A stretch of 64,000 bases of DNA, taken from NCBI RefSeq assembly GCF_007954265.1, contig NZ_VOLS01000013.1, positions 1-64,000 of the forward strand, given 5' to 3'. The notes under the pieces are model-generated. The model made no database searches and was not told the DNA's origin. It saw only the letters and a program-made list of their open reading frames with translations. The DNA comes from Colwellia sp. C1TZA3. GTDB taxonomy: Bacteria > Pseudomonadota > Gammaproteobacteria > Enterobacterales > Alteromonadaceae. The position numbers and the translations under genes are program-made. Shown piece by piece: positions 1 to 8,718 of this stretch (position 1 is the first letter of the stretch; the number at the start of each line of letters is the position of its first letter).

Positions 1-137
1 TAGTTTGACATAGCAGTATGGCGTAGGAATATGCCACATCACGTACCTAAGTGATGAATAAGAGAAGAAAACAAAACGTATTTATTATCATTGAGACACG
101 TCTTAATGATGCAGCTTTTTAGATTGACCCTTTTTTG
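1..137 (+). other. Spacer upstream of 5S, probably 23S-5S spacer
   Basis: No open frame and no recognisable 23S 3' end can be read here. A small hairpin (CATCAC / GTGATG, 38-56) is present. By position before the 5S gene it is most likely the 23S-5S internal spacer, with 23S ending just left of the window. Confidence 0.5.
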
Positions 138-252
138 TCTAGCGACAATAGCGACATGGCCCCACCTGATCCCATTCCGAACTCAGCAGTGAAACGTGTT
201 AGCGCCGATGGTAGTGTGGGAGTTCCCATGTGAGAGTAGGACATTGCTAGGC
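138..252 (+). rRNA. rrf: 5S ribosomal RNA, first copy
   Basis: The stretch has the conserved gammaproteobacterial 5S core (CCACCTGATCCCATTCCGAA, then GTGAAACG, GCGCCGATGGTAGTGTGG and GTGAGAGTAGG). Its ends pair as helix I: TCTAGC at 138-143 with GCTAGG near 246-251. Length is about 115 nt, normal for 5S. It lies just before an intrinsic terminator and 97 nt before a second 5S gene, so it is the distal part of an rRNA operon whose 16S and 23S lie left of the window. Exact ends are inferred from helix I pairing. Confidence 0.95.
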
Positions 253-264
253 TTCTATTTAGAG

Positions 265-293
265 AAACCTGTAGCTGACGCTACAGGTTTTTT
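265..293 (+). terminator. Intrinsic terminator after first 5S gene
   Basis: An 11-bp perfect stem (AAACCTGTAGC / GCTACAGGTTT) with a 4-nt loop is followed by a T run. It could end the rRNA transcript between the two 5S genes. Confidence 0.85.
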
Positions 294-349
294 GTCTAAA
301 CCTTATGACTTAGCTAATTTTAAAGTTAATTAACTCATAAAGTTTTTAG

Positions 350-464
350 TCTGATGACAATAGCGACATGGCACCACCTGATCCCATTCCGAACTCAGCA
401 GTGAAACGTGTTAGCGCCGATGGTAGTGTGGGAGTTCCCATGTGAGAGTAGGACATTATCAGAC
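350..464 (+). rRNA. rrf: 5S ribosomal RNA, second tandem copy
   Basis: Its core is nearly identical to the copy at 138-252. The visible differences are a C to A change just after ACATGG and a different helix I: GTCTGAT at 349-355 pairs perfectly with ATCAGAC at 458-464. Both strands of the terminal helix have changed together relative to copy one, so pairing is kept and the gene looks functional. It has its own terminator. Confidence 0.95.
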
Positions 465-475
465 TCCTATTAAAG

Positions 476-504
476 AAGCCCGATTCGAAAGAGTCGGGCT
501 TTTT
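476..504 (+). terminator. Intrinsic terminator after second 5S gene
   Basis: An 11-bp stem (AAGCCCGATTC / GAGTCGGGCTT, one G-U pair) with a GAAA tetraloop is followed by T's. It ends the rRNA operon. Confidence 0.9.
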
Positions 505-705
505 GCTGTCTGATATAAATCATACTAATTGAAATAATTAATCGCCTATTCTGGAATGGCTTAAATATCAAAGACCTATGTTGCTTGCAGGGATGCAGGA
601 ACTTATGTCTAATTCGGAACAATAAATATCTACTTTCAATCCCTATAGTGAGCTATTACTCAATCAAGTGCCTTGCTCTTGATTATTTATCCTCACTTAT
701 AGTTA

Positions 706-743
706 TACCAATTTGATTAACCATTTAATTAATTAAATTGGTA
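706..743. repeat. Minimal B-type inverted-repeat element (38 bp)
   Basis: TACCAATTTGATTAA is followed, after a few bases, by its near inverse TTAATTAAATTGGTA, with TTA on the left and TAA on the right. It looks like a B element reduced to its two terminal repeats. It sits 60 bp upstream of the epmA start. The rest of 505-803 holds no gene that I can see. Confidence 0.7.
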
Positions 744-803
744 TAATTTAAAATGTTGGTAAATTAATTATTCTGTTTGTATAACCTGTAGGTGAATCTA
801 TTT

Positions 804-1781
804 ATGTCATGGCAACCTAGTATGAATTGGCAGCATGCCAAACAACGCGCGCATGTTTTAAGCCAAATCAGAGCATTTTTCCTAGAGCGTAATGTTATTG
901 AAGTGGATACGCCCTTGTTGTCTCATGCAACGGTTACCGATGTATATTTAGATGCTTTTATAACGCAATTTAACTATTCACAAAACAGTCATTGCGATGA
1001 GTCAATCCCTCTGTATGCCCAAACATCACCTGAATTTTCCATGAAACGTTTACTGGCCAGTGGTTATGGTTGTTGTTATCAAATTTGTAAGGCTTTTCGT
1101 CATGAGCAACATGGCCGGTACCATAATCCAGAATTTACTATGTTGGAATGGTATCGAATAGGTTTTGATCATTTTCGCTTAATGGATGAAGTTGCCGAGC
1201 TAATGAAGTTAATCTTGGCTTGTAAAAATGTTGAATTCATTAGTTATCAAGATCTCTTCAAGCGTGAAGTTGATATGGATCCTTTGATAACAGATAAGAA
1301 CGAATTAATTGCACTGATTATTAGTCATGATAAATTAAGTGATTGGTTGCTAGAAGAAAATTCTATTGATGCGTTACTGCAATTTGTCATGGCTGAGCTG
1401 ATAGAGCCTTGTATTGGTAAAGAGGTACCATGCTTTGTTTATAACTTTCCTGCGAGCCAAGCTTCTCTTGCAAAAATAAGTTCAACAGACCCGAGAGTCG
1501 CGGAGCGTTTTGAGTGTTATTTCCATGGTATTGAACTAGCCAATGGCTTTCATGAACTTACTGACGTTGAGCAACAAAAACAACGTTTCATGCAGGATAA
1601 CGTTATTAGGGCTCAACTCGGCAAAGTTGAACCGACTATTGATGAAAATTTCATTTCAGCACTGGAACATGGTTTGCCACCTTGTGCTGGAGTTGCTTTG
1701 GGTATTGATAGACTGATCATGCTCGCTTTATCTGTGAATAAAATTGATCAGGTTATTACTTTTCCGATAATAAATGCTTAG
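804..1781 (+). CDS. epmA: Elongation factor P--(R)-beta-lysine ligase EpmA
   Basis: This is a class-II lysyl-tRNA-synthetase-like protein without the anticodon-binding domain. In the known family it activates (R)-beta-lysine and attaches it to a conserved lysine of elongation factor P. The sequence shows the class-II motifs: VDTPLLSHATVTD (motif 1 region), FRHEQHGRYHNPEFTMLEWY (motif 2, with the usual arginine and HNPEFTMLEWY signature) and GVALGIDRLIMLAL near the C-terminus (motif 3). A GTG at 792 extends the frame, but AGGTGA at 790-795 is a good ribosome-binding site for ATG 804. That start gives 325 aa, the same length as the E. coli protein. It stands alone, convergent with ntrC. EpmB and EF-P are not in the window. 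Confidence 0.95.
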   Translation: MSWQPSMNWQHAKQRAHVLSQIRAFFLERNVIEVDTPLLSHATVTDVYLDAFITQFNYSQNSHCDESIPLYAQTSPEFSMKRLLASGYGCCYQICKAFRHEQHGRYHNPEFTMLEWYRIGFDHFRLMDEVAELMKLILACKNVEFISYQDLFKREVDMDPLITDKNELIALIISHDKLSDWLLEENSIDALLQFVMAELIEPCIGKEVPCFVYNFPASQASLAKISSTDPRVAERFECYFHGIELANGFHELTDVEQQKQRFMQDNVIRAQLGKVEPTIDENFISALEHGLPPCAGVALGIDRLIMLALSVNKIDQVITFPIINA

Positions 1782-1816
1782 CCTAGCCTACGCTACGAAT
1801 AGGTTAGACTAATCAG

Positions 1817-3223
1817 CTAATCGGGCATATTTAATTCTTTTAACTTTCTTGTTAAAGTATTTCTGCCCCAGCCTAAGCGTTTGGCCGCTTCTTGCTTATG
1901 CCCTTGGGTGTGTTTTAATGCGCTTTCGAGCAATATTTTTTCAAACTCAGGTAGCACTTGCTCGATAATATTACTCTTACCCGATGATAATTCTTTGTCG
2001 AGCCAAGTTTTTAAATTATCTTGCCAGCTATCATGTGAATTTTTCACATTGAGTGGCTTTACCGTAAGTTCACTAGGTAAATCTGATATTAAAATTTCTT
2101 TACCACTCGCCATCACAGTAAAAAATCGACATATATTTTCTAATTGCCTAACATTGCCTGGCCATTCACATTGCTCTAAATAACCTAGAGTACTTTTATG
2201 CAATGTTTTAATTTCTACCGCTAATTCTTTTGCTGCTTGCTTTAAAAAGTGCTGCGCTAATTGGTTAATATCTTCTTTTCTTTCGCGCAAGCTAGGTATT
2301 TGGATCCTGATGACATTGAGTCGATGAAATAAATCTTCACGAAAGTCACCGCTATTGACGCGCTTTTCTAGGTTTTGATGTGTAGCGGCAATAATTCGCA
2401 CATCGACTTGTATCGGTGAATGACCACCAACCCGATAAAATTGACCATCTGAGAGCACCCTAAGTAACCTTGTTTGAATATCGAGTGGCATATCACCAAT
2501 CTCATCTAAGAACAGGGTACCTTGGTGTGCTTGTTCGAAACGGCCATGTCGTACAGCACTTGCGCCGGTAAACGCACCTTTTTCGTGACCAAATAGCTCC
2601 GACTCTATTAAGTCTTTTGGTATAGCGGCCATATTGAGTGGTATAAAAGGTGCGGACGAACGTGGACTGTGCATATGCAGTGCGTGTGCAACAAGCTCTT
2701 TACCCGTACCGGACTCACCATTGATCAGTACACTAATACTCGAGCGGGATAGTCGGCCGATAGTCCTAAATACTTCCTGCATAGAGGGTGCTGCACCTAT
2801 AATGCCAACCGTGTCAACAGATGGAACATTAAGTTGTTTTGTCGACTTTAATTCTCGAGCATGAGTTAAAGCTCTTTTGGCCAGAGTAACTGCGTCAGTA
2901 ATATCAAAAGGCTTGGGTAAATACTCAAACGCTCCCCCTTGATAGGCATTCACTGCACTATCTAGATCTGAGTGAGCAGTCATTATGATGACGGGAATGT
3001 GGCCAAATTGGTCATTAATCTTACCTAATAGCGTCATGCCATCAATGTTAGGCATACGTATATCAGAAATAATCACCTCGGGTTGGTTATGTTCTAAAGC
3101 AATTAATAGATCTTCTGGATTATGAAACGTGCCAACAGTTATGTTGGCATTTGACAGGGCTTTTTCTAGCACCCATCGGATTGAGCTATCATCATCGACG
3201 ATCCATATTTGTTCGGTGACCAT
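1817..3223 (-). CDS. ntrC: Nitrogen regulation response regulator NtrC (GlnG)
   Basis: A 468-aa sigma-54-dependent activator with the full three-domain layout. The receiver domain (residues about 1-120) has acidic pocket DDD at 10-12 and phospho-acceptor Asp54 in IISDIRMP. The AAA+ domain (about 140-380) has Walker A GESGTGKE, the sigma-54-contacting GAFTGA loop and LFLDEIGDMP as Walker B. A Fis-type helix-turn-helix is at the C-terminus (AAKRLGWGRNTLTRKLKEL). NtrC-P activates glnA and other nitrogen-limitation genes from enhancer sites; two such sites lie in front of glnA in this window. Its ATG shares one base with the ntrB stop (TAATG), so the pair is translationally coupled. Confidence 0.97.
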   Translation of the reverse strand: MVTEQIWIVDDDSSIRWVLEKALSNANITVGTFHNPEDLLIALEHNQPEVIISDIRMPNIDGMTLLGKINDQFGHIPVIIMTAHSDLDSAVNAYQGGAFEYLPKPFDITDAVTLAKRALTHARELKSTKQLNVPSVDTVGIIGAAPSMQEVFRTIGRLSRSSISVLINGESGTGKELVAHALHMHSPRSSAPFIPLNMAAIPKDLIESELFGHEKGAFTGASAVRHGRFEQAHQGTLFLDEIGDMPLDIQTRLLRVLSDGQFYRVGGHSPIQVDVRIIAATHQNLEKRVNSGDFREDLFHRLNVIRIQIPSLRERKEDINQLAQHFLKQAAKELAVEIKTLHKSTLGYLEQCEWPGNVRQLENICRFFTVMASGKEILISDLPSELTVKPLNVKNSHDSWQDNLKTWLDKELSSGKSNIIEQVLPEFEKILLESALKHTQGHKQEAAKRLGWGRNTLTRKLKELNMPD

Positions 3224-4308
3224 TAGTTTTTCTCACTTTCAAAAGGTATTAAAATAGTAAACTCTGTATGTCCAGGTCGACTTTTACAGGATAATTTTCC
3301 GTGATGCTGATGAATAATAGTTTGGCAAATAGAAAGCCCTAAGCCGGTACTCGATGGACTACCTGAGACCATAGGATAAAATAATGTACTGCGGATATGC
3401 TCAGGAATACCCGGGCCGTTATCAATTATACTGATTTCTGCACAAAGCTTGATACGCTTACCATTAATAGTTTTATTGCTTGCGGCACGAGTTTTTAAGG
3501 TAATTTTACCTTCACCATTTAATGCTTGCATGGCGTTATGGACAATATTGATCACCGTTTGCTGGAGTTTGTCTTGATCAAAGGTTAATTCTGGTATTGA
3601 TGGGTCATAGTCGCGGGCTAAGGTAATATGCTTAGGGTTATCAAATTTAGACAGTTGAAATACTTTTTCAATCACAATATGAATATTTTGTAATTTCATT
3701 AGCGGCCGATTGTTAGGTCCTAATAGTCGGTCGACTAAGTTGGTTAACCTATCGGCTTGTTCTATGATCATTGCGGTGTATTCTTTTTGTTCGAGGTTAA
3801 GTTCTAAATCCAACAATTGTGCTGCACCGCGCAGACCACCGAGGGGATTTTTAATTTCATGGGCAAGACCACGGATAAGATCGCGTGCAGACTCCCATTG
3901 TTGTTGTTGAAAAGCTTCTGCACTGATCTGTTTTTGTTGATCAATTTGCTTGAATTCGAGCAAAATGTGCGGACATTGCTCGAAAGTAACTGAAGAGGCG
4001 GTAATTTCAACCGTGATTTGTCGCTGATCAAAAAATTCAATTGTCACATCGCTATCACTGAACTCTTGTCCTGTCGTCAGTAGCTGTTGTAAGCGTTTAC
4101 TATTAATAGGGGTATTGTAAAAGACTTGGTCAATGGGCAGTCGGTATATTTTACTTAAGCTTTTAACTAGTAAAGCTTCAGCAGCCGGATTGACATAGCA
4201 AATAGCGAGTTCACGGTCTAACACCACAACGGCTGTTACCATTTGGTTAGGTAAAGCTTGTTGATAGTGCTTTTTTATTTTGTTTAAATTTATCGCATTG
4301 CGAAACAT
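3223..4308 (-). CDS. ntrB: Nitrogen regulation sensor histidine kinase NtrB (GlnL)
   Basis: Cytosolic PAS-containing histidine kinase/phosphatase that sets NtrC phosphorylation, in the known system under PII control. Visible parts are an N-terminal PAS region (about 25-125), the H-box GLAHEIKNPLGGLRGAAQLL, the N-box VINIVHNAMQAL, and ATP-lid glycine motifs IDNGPGIP and STGLGLSI. A GTG at 4323 opens the frame, but AAGGA just upstream favours ATG 4308 (361 aa; the E. coli protein is 349). No membrane segment is evident. It is preceded on the same strand by a DUF4124 gene rather than directly by glnA. Confidence 0.96.
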   Translation of the reverse strand: MFRNAINLNKIKKHYQQALPNQMVTAVVVLDRELAICYVNPAAEALLVKSLSKIYRLPIDQVFYNTPINSKRLQQLLTTGQEFSDSDVTIEFFDQRQITVEITASSVTFEQCPHILLEFKQIDQQKQISAEAFQQQQWESARDLIRGLAHEIKNPLGGLRGAAQLLDLELNLEQKEYTAMIIEQADRLTNLVDRLLGPNNRPLMKLQNIHIVIEKVFQLSKFDNPKHITLARDYDPSIPELTFDQDKLQQTVINIVHNAMQALNGEGKITLKTRAASNKTINGKRIKLCAEISIIDNGPGIPEHIRSTLFYPMVSGSPSSTGLGLSICQTIIHQHHGKLSCKSRPGHTEFTILIPFESEKN

Positions 4309-4384
4309 TACTTTTCCTTGCACTAAAATGGTGCGTTAAGTAACGAGTGTAAATAAAGTTGGTGCAATATGCACTGAAATCCGG

Positions 4385-4912
4385 CTAGTTTGCCTTGTTA
4401 ACCGATGCTCTGTGCATATAAAACGTTACTGGAGGAGACGTTGCAATAACCTTGCCTTTATCATTAAGTAAGGACATTTTTATTTGATGCTCACCACGAT
4501 CAATATCTCGAAGAACGAACATTGAGTGTGTTTGTGGTTCTTTATAGGGTTTGTCATCTACATATAGTTGTATAGTAAGGCCGCGTTTGAAAACGGGCTT
4601 AATTCGACCTGAAACGTAAGCTGAACCGGTATTATCTCTGATGGTTGCTTTGTTCTTCGGTTGAATAATTTCTACTTGATAATTGTTATCTATGGCTTTA
4701 GGTTTTATGTCTAAAATTGAGGTGTCGATTGAGGATTTTACTGTATTAGGTGTTTTGACATCTAATTCTACCGCACCAGGTTTAGGGCTATCAGAAAAAA
4801 CCAGTACCCCTTGCTCGTTACGCCAGACATAAACTTGAGCAGAGCCTGCAAACACAGTAAAAGCTTGTGTTAGCAATAGCATAAAAATGCAAAAACGTGC
4901 AGTGTGAATCAA
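4385..4912 (-). CDS. DUF4124 domain-containing exported protein
   Basis: A 175-aa protein with an N-terminal signal peptide (hydrophobic core FMLLLTQAFTVFAG, cleavage probably near VFAGSA). A short DUF4124 motif follows (VYVWRNEQGVLVFSDSPKPG), the usual small N-terminal domain of proteins of unknown function in Proteobacteria. The rest (about 85-165) is beta-rich and resembles an immunoglobulin-like fold (AYVSGRIKPVFKRGL, then RDIDRGEHQIKMSL). It lies between glnA and ntrB on the same strand, 76 bp before ntrB and after the glnA terminator, so it may share the ntrBC promoter. Function is not known and a nitrogen role is only suggested by position. Confidence 0.75.
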   Translation of the reverse strand: MIHTARFCIFMLLLTQAFTVFAGSAQVYVWRNEQGVLVFSDSPKPGAVELDVKTPNTVKSSIDTSILDIKPKAIDNNYQVEIIQPKNKATIRDNTGSAYVSGRIKPVFKRGLTIQLYVDDKPYKEPQTHSMFVLRDIDRGEHQIKMSLLNDKGKVIATSPPVTFYMHRASVNKAN

Positions 4913-4974
4913 AAATAATATCCCTGTTAAAAATGTTCAGTCTTAATCTATCCAAGTAATGTTAAATTTACCAC

Positions 4975-5002
4975 AAAAAAAGCTCACCGAAGTGAGCTTT
5001 TT
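4975..5002 (-). terminator. Intrinsic terminator of glnA
   Basis: The stem AAAGCTCAC / GTGAGCTTT with loop CGAA is flanked by an A run on the plus strand, giving a U run on the minus-strand transcript just downstream of the glnA stop. It separates glnA from the DUF4124-ntrB-ntrC genes. Confidence 0.85.
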
Positions 5003-5024
5003 ACTTATCTATCTATTTGAAGCG

Positions 5025-6431
5025 CTATACGCTGTAGTACATATCAAATTCAATTGGGTGGGTCGTTGAATTTAATAATTCTACTTCGCTACGCTTGATG
5101 CCAATGTAAGCGTCGATCATGTCTTTATCCATAACACCACCTTCTGTTAAAAAGTCCATGTCATTTTCTAAAGCATCTAATGCTTCGCCTAACGATGTGG
5201 CAACTTGTGGAATCTCTGCTGCTTCTTCCGCTGGTAAGTCATAAAGATCCTTGTCCATAGCATCGCCAGGGTGAATTTTATTTTTAATTCCGTCAAGACC
5301 AGCCATTAGCATTGCTGAGAAGCCTAGGTAAGGGTTCATTGTTGGATCAGGGAAGCGAACTTCGATTCGCATTGCTTTTGGCGATGGCACAATTGGAATA
5401 CGAATTGACGCAGAACGGTTACGTGCCGAGTACGCTAACATTACTGGCGCTTCAAAACCAGGTACAAGACGCTTGTAAGAGTTAGTCGAGGCATTAGTAA
5501 AAGCATTGAGTGCTTTAGCATGCTTGATGATACCACCAACATAATAGAGCGCCATTTCAGATAATCCGCCGTACTTATCACCAGAGAATAAGTTAACACC
5601 ATCTTTAGCAAGAGATTGATGAACATGCATACCGGTACCGTTATCGCCGACTAATGGCTTAGGCATAAAAGTTGCTGTTTTACCGTAAGCGTGAGCAACG
5701 TTGTGAACAACATATTTATATATTTGCACTTCATCGGCTTTTAATACCATGGTATTAAAGCGACAAGCGATCTCGTTTTGACCTGCAGTAGCTACTTCAT
5801 GGTGATGCGCTTCAACAACTAAGCCCATTTCTTCCATCACTAAACACATAGCTGAACGAAGATCTTGTGATGAATCGACTGGTGACGTAGGGAAATAACC
5901 GCCTTTTACACCAGGACGATGTCCCATATTGCCTTCTTCGTATTCTGTACCAGAGTTCCAAGCGGCTTCTTTATCATCTATTTTATAAAATGAACCACTC
6001 ATGTCGGTATGAAAGCGCACATCATCAAAAACGAAAAATTCTGGTTCTGGGCCAATCAAAACACTATCGGCAATGCCAGTGCTACGCATATAATCTTCAG
6101 CGCGTTTCGCAACTGAACGAGGATCACGGCTGTAGCCCTGCATTGTTGAAGGTTCAAGAATGTCACAGCGAACATTCAAGGTAACGGCTTCAGTAAAAGG
6201 GTCAAGTACCGCAGACTCAGCAATAGGCATCATCACCATGTCTGATTCGTTAATACCTTTCCAACCTTCAATTGAAGAACCGTCAAACATTTTGCCGTCT
6301 TCAAAAAAATCTTCTGTTACTTGATGATGAGGAATTGAAATGTGTTGTTCTTTACCTTTAGTGTCAGTAAAGCGTAAATCAACAAATTTGACGTCATGTT
6401 CTTTAATTAGATCTAAAACTGCGTTTGACAT
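5025..6431 (-). CDS. glnA: Glutamine synthetase type I (GlnA)
   Basis: Catalyses ATP-dependent formation of glutamine from glutamate and ammonia as a cytosolic dodecamer. The 468-aa length matches type I-beta enzymes (E. coli 469). Visible signatures are [19 protein letters not shown], the catalytic [10 protein letters not shown] and [11 protein letters not shown] segments, the ATP-binding [26 protein letters not shown], and the adenylylation site [12 protein letters not shown] with its tyrosine near residue 397. The enzyme is therefore probably controlled by GlnE as well as by transcription. A ribosome-binding site (GGAG) precedes the ATG. The leader carries a threefold 20-bp repeat and a sigma-54 promoter. 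Confidence 0.98.
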   Translation of the reverse strand: MSNAVLDLIKEHDVKFVDLRFTDTKGKEQHISIPHHQVTEDFFEDGKMFDGSSIEGWKGINESDMVMMPIAESAVLDPFTEAVTLNVRCDILEPSTMQGYSRDPRSVAKRAEDYMRSTGIADSVLIGPEPEFFVFDDVRFHTDMSGSFYKIDDKEAAWNSGTEYEEGNMGHRPGVKGGYFPTSPVDSSQDLRSAMCLVMEEMGLVVEAHHHEVATAGQNEIACRFNTMVLKADEVQIYKYVVHNVAHAYGKTATFMPKPLVGDNGTGMHVHQSLAKDGVNLFSGDKYGGLSEMALYYVGGIIKHAKALNAFTNASTNSYKRLVPGFEAPVMLAYSARNRSASIRIPIVPSPKAMRIEVRFPDPTMNPYLGFSAMLMAGLDGIKNKIHPGDAMDKDLYDLPAEEAAEIPQVATSLGEALDALENDMDFLTEGGVMDKDMIDAYIGIKRSEVELLNSTTHPIEFDMYYSV

Positions 6432-6450
6432 TAAAAGTCTCCAGTGTAGT

Positions 6451-6510
6451 TGGTGCTTAAATTTTATAGTTAGTGCTTAAATTTTATAGTTTGTGCTTAA
6501 ATTTTGAAAA
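6451..6510. repeat. Three 20-bp tandem repeats in the glnA leader
   Basis: Three units of exactly 20 bp (6451-6470, 6471-6490, 6491-6510) share the core GTGCTTAAATTTTATAG. The first two differ at one position and the third diverges at its end. They lie between the predicted sigma-54 start site (about 6526) and the glnA ATG, so they would be in the 5' untranslated RNA. A fourth GTGCTTAA occurs at 6530-6537. Confidence 0.9.
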
Positions 6511-6536
6511 ATTTAATTCTCTATTGACTGTGCTTA

Positions 6537-6552
6537 AGCGAATACTATGCCA
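6537..6552 (-). promoter_or_regulatory. Sigma-54 promoter of glnA (-24/-12)
   Basis: Read on the minus strand this is TGGCATAGTATTCGCT. It has GG at -24, GC at -12 and the right 16-nt frame; only two positions differ from TGGCAC-N5-TTGCT, and the -12 half TTCGCT is the one I recall for the E. coli glnAp2 promoter. Transcription would start near 6526, leaving about a 95-nt leader. Confidence 0.85.
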
Positions 6553-6603
6553 AAGCTAAAGTCATTGAAATATATCGCTTTAATGTTTTCCATTAATTTA
6601 ATC

Positions 6604-6620
6604 TGCACCATTATCGTGCG
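6604..6620. promoter_or_regulatory. NtrC enhancer site 1 upstream of glnA
   Basis: TGCACCATTATCGTGCG fits the NtrC dyad TGCACCA-N3-TGGTGCA with a strong left half. Its centre is about 86 bp upstream of the predicted glnA start. Confidence 0.75.
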
Positions 6621-6625
6621 CTATT

Positions 6626-6642
6626 TGCTGCATTGTGGTGCG
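6626..6642. promoter_or_regulatory. NtrC enhancer site 2 upstream of glnA
   Basis: TGCTGCATTGTGGTGCG fits the NtrC dyad with a strong right half (TGGTGC). It is 22 bp (two helical turns) from site 1 and about 108 bp upstream of the predicted start, the arrangement expected for cooperative NtrC binding. Confidence 0.75.
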
Positions 6643-6736
6643 TATACTCTAATCTGATCATCGGTAATATACTAACAGAATAATATTTTGTTGGTTATAT
6701 TTTTCTATTGCGGTGTATTTGCTGCGACTTGTGCTG

Positions 6737-6742
6737 TATAAT
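6737..6742 (+). promoter_or_regulatory. Possible -10 element for typA
   Basis: A perfect TATAAT lies 75 bp before the typA start. No good -35 match is present at 16-18 bp, so this is tentative. Confidence 0.4.
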
Positions 6743-6816
6743 ATGCGCCCAATTGTAGCCCTATTCGTTAATTTGCTTAAAGTAGCAATAAACGAAAGTA
6801 ACAGCGAGTAACGCCT

Positions 6817-8634
6817 GTGTTAGATAAATTAAGAAATGTGGCAATTATTGCTCACGTTGACCACGGAAAAACCACTTTAGTTGATAAATTATTAGAACAG
6901 TCAGGTACGCTAGACGCCCGAGGCGGTCTAGAAGAACGTACGATGGACTCAAATGATATCGAAAAAGAACGTGGTATCACCATCTTAGCTAAAAACACGG
7001 CTATTAACTGGAATGGCTACCGTGTAAACATTGTAGATACTCCTGGCCATGCTGATTTTGGTGGTGAAGTTGAACGTGTAATGTCAATGGTAGATTCAGT
7101 TTTACTTATTGTTGATGCACAAGAAGGCCCTATGCCACAAACGCGTTTTGTTACGAAAAAAGCGTTTGCTCAAGGTTTAAAGCCGATTCTTGTTATAAAT
7201 AAAGTCGATAAGCCTGGTTCTCGCCCTGATTGGGTTATGGATCAAGTTTTTGAATTATTTGATAACCTTGGTGCTACTGACGAACAACTTGACTTTAAAG
7301 TTGTTTACGCTTCAGCAATCAATGGTTGGGCTACGCTTGAAGAAGGCGCAACTGGTACAGACATGACACCTCTATTTGATACTATTCTTAAAGAAGTGCC
7401 AGCACCAGTAGCGGACCCTGAAGGTCCATTTCAAATGCAAATATCTCAACTTGACTACAGTTCTTACTTAGGTGTTATTGGCGTTGGCCGTGTTACACGT
7501 GGTTCTGTTAAGCCGAATCAACAGGTGACTATTAAACTAGCCACTGGCAAGCTTCATAACGCTAAAGTAGGTAAAGTATTTGGTTACTTAGGCCTAGAAA
7601 GACTTGATATTGAAGAAGGTTTTGCCGGTGACATTATTGCCCTTACCGGTTTAGGTGAATTAAAAATATCTGATACCGTTTGTTGTCCAACAGAAGTTGA
7701 AGGTTTACCGGCATTATCTGTTGATGAACCTACCATCAATATGACTTTCCAAGTAAATAACTCACCATTTTGTGGTAAAGAAGGTAAGTACGTTACTTCA
7801 CGTAACATTAAAGAGCGTTTAGAAAAAGAGCTTGTTCATAACGTTGCGTTACGTGTTGAAGAACTTGGTGATCCAGATAAATTTAAAGTATCGGGCCGTG
7901 GTGAGCTTCATTTAGGTATTCTAATTGAGAATATGCGCCGTGAAGGTTTTGAATTAGCGGTATCGCGTCCAGAAGTTATTATTCGTGAAATTGATGGTCA
8001 GATACAAGAACCGTATGAAACAGTGACTATTGATGTTGAAGAACAACATCAAGGTTCTGTTATGGAAAAAATGGGCATCCGTAAAGCTGAATTAACTGAT
8101 ATGGCACCTGATGGTACAGGTCGTATTCGTATGGACTTTATTATGCCAAGTCGTGGTTTAATCGGTTTTCAAACTGAATTTATGACCTTAACTTCTGGTT
8201 CAGGTCTAATTTATCATACCTTCTATGAATATGGCCCGCATAAAGGTGGTGATATCGGCCAACGTAAAAATGGCGTAATGATTGGTAATGCAACCGGTAA
8301 AGCATTAACCAATGCGATATTCAACTTACAGTCTCGTGGTCGTATGTTGATCGGACACGGTGTTGATATTTATGAAGGTCAAATTATCGGTATTCATAGT
8401 CGTGACAACGATTTAACCGTCAATGCGCTTAAAGGTAAGCAATTAACTAACGTTCGTACTGCTGGTACAGATGAAGCACAAACGTTAACGCCGCCTATCG
8501 TTATGTCACTTGAGCAAGCGCTTGAGTTTATTGATAATGATGAATTAGTGGAAGTTACGCCGCTAAGTATTCGTATTCGTAAAAGATTCTTAAAAGAAAA
8601 CGATCGTAAACGTGAAGGTCGTGGACCAAAATAA
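6817..8634 (+). CDS. typA: Ribosome-associated GTPase TypA/BipA
   Basis: A translational GTPase related to EF-G that binds the ribosome and in E. coli supports growth at low temperature and 50S assembly. The 605-aa protein (E. coli 607) shows the G1 motif AHVDHGKTT at residues 12-20, ERGITI, the G3 motif [18 protein letters not shown], and NKVD for G4. The EF-G-like domains follow ([20 protein letters not shown]) and the family C-terminal part is intact ([29 protein letters not shown]). The start is GTG (GTG TTA GAT AAA), which aligns with the family N-terminus. It is transcribed away from glnA, as in Enterobacteria, and ends at a clear terminator. Confidence 0.97.
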   Translation: MLDKLRNVAIIAHVDHGKTTLVDKLLEQSGTLDARGGLEERTMDSNDIEKERGITILAKNTAINWNGYRVNIVDTPGHADFGGEVERVMSMVDSVLLIVDAQEGPMPQTRFVTKKAFAQGLKPILVINKVDKPGSRPDWVMDQVFELFDNLGATDEQLDFKVVYASAINGWATLEEGATGTDMTPLFDTILKEVPAPVADPEGPFQMQISQLDYSSYLGVIGVGRVTRGSVKPNQQVTIKLATGKLHNAKVGKVFGYLGLERLDIEEGFAGDIIALTGLGELKISDTVCCPTEVEGLPALSVDEPTINMTFQVNNSPFCGKEGKYVTSRNIKERLEKELVHNVALRVEELGDPDKFKVSGRGELHLGILIENMRREGFELAVSRPEVIIREIDGQIQEPYETVTIDVEEQHQGSVMEKMGIRKAELTDMAPDGTGRIRMDFIMPSRGLIGFQTEFMTLTSGSGLIYHTFYEYGPHKGGDIGQRKNGVMIGNATGKALTNAIFNLQSRGRMLIGHGVDIYEGQIIGIHSRDNDLTVNALKGKQLTNVRTAGTDEAQTLTPPIVMSLEQALEFIDNDELVEVTPLSIRIRKRFLKENDRKREGRGPK

Positions 8635-8660
8635 TATCGTAAGCTAATCTCGATATAAAG

Positions 8661-8692
8661 CCATCTAAAGCAATTTAGGTGGTTTTTTTTTT
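8661..8692 (+). terminator. Intrinsic terminator of typA
   Basis: CCATCTAAA / TTTAGGTGG stem (one G-U pair), GCAA loop, followed by a run of ten T's, 26 bp after the typA stop. Confidence 0.9.
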
Positions 8693-8718
8693 GCTAATTT
8701 TTGTAAAATAGTCGCTAA

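Noticed and set aside
92-123. Similarity between ACGTCTTAATGATGCAGCTT near the 5S spacer and GTGTCTTAAAATGCAGCTTT near 38073
   Set aside because: Only about 20 bp with mismatches and no inverted partner; not enough to call a repeat.
1881-2183. 100-aa open frame opposite ntrC
   Set aside because: Antisense shadow of a well-conserved gene; no ribosome-binding site and no recognisable motif.
6451-6510. The glnA leader as a glutamine riboswitch (glnA/DP motif)
   Set aside because: The leader is a simple AT-rich tandem repeat without the conserved riboswitch core; those classes are known mainly from cyanobacteria.
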